A stretch of 64,000 nt of DNA. Origin: Adiantum capillus-veneris. Lineage: Eukaryota; Streptophyta; Polypodiopsida; Polypodiales; Pteridaceae. The translations under genes and the position numbers were made by a program. Where the stretch lies: positions 25,926,268 through 25,990,267 of the forward strand of contig CM043948.1 in NCBI GenBank assembly GCA_014529385.2. Direction: 5' to 3'. The notes below the pieces were generated by a model, which worked only from the letters and a program-made list of their open reading frames with translations, searched no databases and was not told the origin of the DNA. Positions 61,752 through 64,000 of this stretch are shown in pieces. Position 1 is the stretch's first letter, and every line of letters begins with the position of its first letter.

Positions 61752-63700
61752 TAGTACATGACAAGAAGTTTAAGGTCCTACAACGAAATGTAGTGGACCA
61801 CTTTATTTCAAAGAACTCAGTGCCTGCAAAAGAGATACAAGGCACACTTGATTCACTTGGTGTAAGCAAAAGAGGATATTTGGCTATACAGAAATTTGTC
61901 TCATCCATATTTGTTAAAAAGGGAATAAAATCCAAACTTTTACCATCAGCCTCAAGTGTTTGGAAAGAGAGGCTTCAGCTTAACGATGCAGAGGGAGAAT
62001 ATCTTGGACAGCCGTTTCACATTAAAGCAACTTAAAGTGGCCATGGAGCGAACATGGCATATAATGAGTTCAATAATATTTTTATGGACCTACAGATGTT
62101 ACAGAAGAGAATGTTGGAGTTTTACAACATCACATTTGAAGAGTCACGAGGGGTATTACATTTTGTGTTGAAATTGGATGAGTGTGAGCTTGTTAAAGAC
62201 AAGACGCTAGAGTGTATTACTATTACTTTAATGAATAGAGCCCTCTCAAAGTGTCCCAATGATGATCCTTTGTATTTTAGTGTTCAATCAAAATCTAACA
62301 TATGGTGGCTTGGTGCTTTTGAGGTAAGCGAGATTCTCAGTTGAGATCAAATGTTCACATCTACTTAAGTCTCATTTATTTTGTGTTGCAGGTAAAGAAA
62401 GAAGATCATGAGATTCTATATTAGGTGCTCCATCAAACTAATGTTCCAGAGGTGATTGATCGACAGACTAACCAGGGAGAGGTACTACGTCTAGATGGAA
62501 GGGGGGACTTTCAAATTCAGTGGCATCTTGTTGCAGGTGACCTCAAAACATTAAAGTGCATGTATAATTGTGGAGTGGGTGCAATGGAAAAGTCGCCGTG
62601 TTTGTTCTGCATGGAGCCTGCAAAGGTCATGGACCCAAAGTGGTGGAGAAAAGCTCCAACATGTCACATTGAGGACCCTACTTTTTGATCGGTTTTGAAA
62701 ATACCACTTGTGAATGTCCACATCTGTACAATGCATGCCCTTTGTAGAAGTGTGGAGAAATTGGTCTACTTATATATCGGATTTTCTTGGAAAATCAAGA
62801 ACTCAGTAGAGTGACACATGGCCCTGCATGCTTAGAATTGTTACTGTTGGATATAGGGCTTCATGGTGGCAATGTGAAAATCTAGCGGGATGAAAAGAGA
62901 TCAACTACTGAGAAGGATGTCCCATGCAAACCATCCATCGGTGGGGTGAAGGAACGGAGATTTTTATCTAAACCCCAAGGAATACGAGATCCGAAGCTAA
63001 CAAAACATGGAAAAATATATAACACATCTTATGTTAGCAAGGTAGAGTATCAGAGCTGGAAAAAGATACATATTGCAGTCAAAGATCAAGAACCAACTAC
63101 TCGTAACGCGAAGGCTAAGGTTTGGCGATCAATAGACATGCTATTTTTGATGTGCAACACAAGGTGATATGAACAAGTTCAAGGAGAATCTCAACCTTCT
63201 CAAGAAATCATTCAAGGCAGCATGGACAAACACCCAAATTACTCACTACATGCTATTATTGTGTATGTGATTCTCTTTTATGTGTAACTATGTGAGTGTA
63301 AAACATTCTAAGTAATCTGTTTTCATATCCAGCACATCATTTTTAATCATTTACCATATTTTATACAAAAGTATGGGAACCCGGCAATATGGAATACCCA
63401 AGGGATGGAAAAGTCTTATTACATGGCCAGAAATGCGTATTTCAGGCACACACGACCTAGTGGCTCTCGAACCAAGGCTAACAGTTTGAGAGAACTATTT
63501 GAATGGTTCTATCGTAGAATCATTCATCGAATGTAGGCAAAATAAGTTTTGGCCTCTTCAGCAACAGCAGAAGCCATCAGACATTTACAGCAAAAATAAA
63601 ATAAAAGATCAATGGCATACAACAACTCCGGTGCTCGTGAAGGTCAACGAAGGTGGAGAGAGACAATGGTGTATGTGAACCACAAGTGGAGAAAGATACT
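61752..63700 (+). pseudogene. Gene A, copy 2, 3' part
   Basis: From the second TAGTA the frame of exon 2 continues (VHDKKFKVLQRNVVDHFISK), with one stop (TAA 62033), through MAYNEFNNIFMDLQMLQKRM, HFVLKLDECELVK, ITLMNRAL and SNIWWLGAFE. Intron 62324-62391 (gtaagc...tgttgcag) is absent at this place in copy 1. Exon 3 has a stop at 62424, LDGRGDFQIQWHL, GDLKTLKCMYNCGVG, PCLFC and a stop at 62686. In drifting frames follow NVHICTMHALCR, LHGGNVKI and, after a probable intron ending at 63332, KYGNPAIWNTQGMEKSYYMA and FRHTRPSG. The order of conserved blocks is the same as in copy 1. Conserved Trp, Asp and Cys motifs suggest an enzyme or DNA-binding role, unproved. Confidence 0.7.
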
Positions 63701-63775
63701 GTGAGTGGATGACATTGTACAAAATTTATATATTTCTGTAATACATGATCTTATACAATTGCTACTTGAAGTATA

Positions 63776-64000
63776 TCAAGATTTTGAAGGTTCAATTTTG
63801 TTTTTTGGCACATCACCCTTGTAACGAATCATGAGATGTTTTCCATACTCTAAAAGTTCATCCGGGTTTTGTCTGCCAAGAGCTAGTTCCATTGCTATGT
63901 AAGTGTAGTAATACGCTACCCGACCACCTGTATAGCCCAGGCAATAACCAAAACAATCTTCGGCAAACACTTTGTCCACAAGAATGACTTTATCTGCACT
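63776..64000 (-). CDS. Terminal exon of an unrecognised gene, runs off the window
   Basis: Open on the minus strand from the window edge (SADKVILVDKVFAEDCFGYC) to a stop at 63776, at least 74 codons. The composition looks like a real folded protein: GYTGGRVAYYYTYIAMELAL, then NPDELLEYGKHLM and a Lys-rich end. No start is visible. It converges on gene A copy 2, as B2 converges on gene A copy 1, so it may be the partner gene of the second element; the sequence resemblance to B2 is weak (G-[FY]-x-G-[KR]-V, then [DN]P). Confidence 0.45.
   Translation of the reverse strand, partial: SADKVILVDKVFAEDCFGYCLGYTGGRVAYYYTYIAMELALGRQNPDELLEYGKHLMIRYKGDVPKNKIEPSKS

Larger units (their letters stand above)
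51757..64000 (+). mobile_element. Second element of the gene-A family, partial
   Basis: Starts where the E LTR is cut. The first bases, attaggaaatttcggagg (51758), share ATTAGGAAA with the ends of the 9.4-kb element. It contains gene A copy 2 and, at its far end, a convergent minus-strand exon, the same gene arrangement as 34665-44102 read in reverse. The other terminus is beyond the window. It lacks the histone H3-like gene at the equivalent place. Element D interrupts it. Confidence 0.45.

Overview
This window looks like a repeat-dense nuclear segment of a land-plant genome. It has tRNA-iMet-primed Ty3/gypsy and Ty1/copia retrotransposons, a tRNA-derived SINE, spliceosomal introns with GT...AG ends, long (GA)n/(CT)n and (TA)n microsatellites, and AT-rich spacers. 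Several protein families here I associate, from memory only, with mosses, lycophytes, ferns and some invertebrates rather than with compact flowering-plant genomes, so a large-genome non-seed plant such as a fern is my guess. I see no ordinary intact host gene. Almost everything is a transposable element, most are broken, and many are nested.

Layout: 0.2-1.3 kb holds a Ty3 gag relic (-). 1.9-3.3 kb is a TIR-bounded element without a gene. 4.7-4.9 kb is a SINE with an 11-bp target duplication. 8.2-13.1 kb is a Ty3 pol relic with its 3' LTR (+, 'A'), abutting the interrupted LTR of an opposite-strand relative (-, 'B'). 14.8-20.6 kb is a copia element with both LTRs, itself split by a 288-bp MITE and inserted in a relic of a gag-protease gene. 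22.9-26.8 kb is a fuller copy of that gag-protease gene (+), followed by a WxPK-repeat tail.

30.5-45.5 kb is a minus-strand DDE-transposase-like gene. Its N-terminal exons are at 45.5-44.4 kb and its C-terminal exons at 34.0-32.0 kb. The roughly 10-kb gap carries arrays of TATGCTAAYTAGCATA palindromes, and in them sits a 9.4-kb element bounded by inverted repeats (34665-44102). That element carries plus-strand genes B1 and B2, a large foldback, a divergent histone H3-like gene with a very long tail, and a multi-exon gene A of an unclassified family.

45.7-51.8 kb is another truncated Ty3 (-, 'E'). At about 51.76 kb a second, diverged element of the gene-A family begins (+). Its gene A is cut inside an exon by a full-length Ty3 ('D', 52887-61751, TSD TAGTA), and the frame continues exactly across the target duplication. 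The window ends in a minus-strand exon that may be the convergent partner gene.

The most interesting object is the 9.4-kb TIR element carrying gene A and the histone H3-like gene. Its parts are seen in the sequence; that they form one mobile unit is inference.
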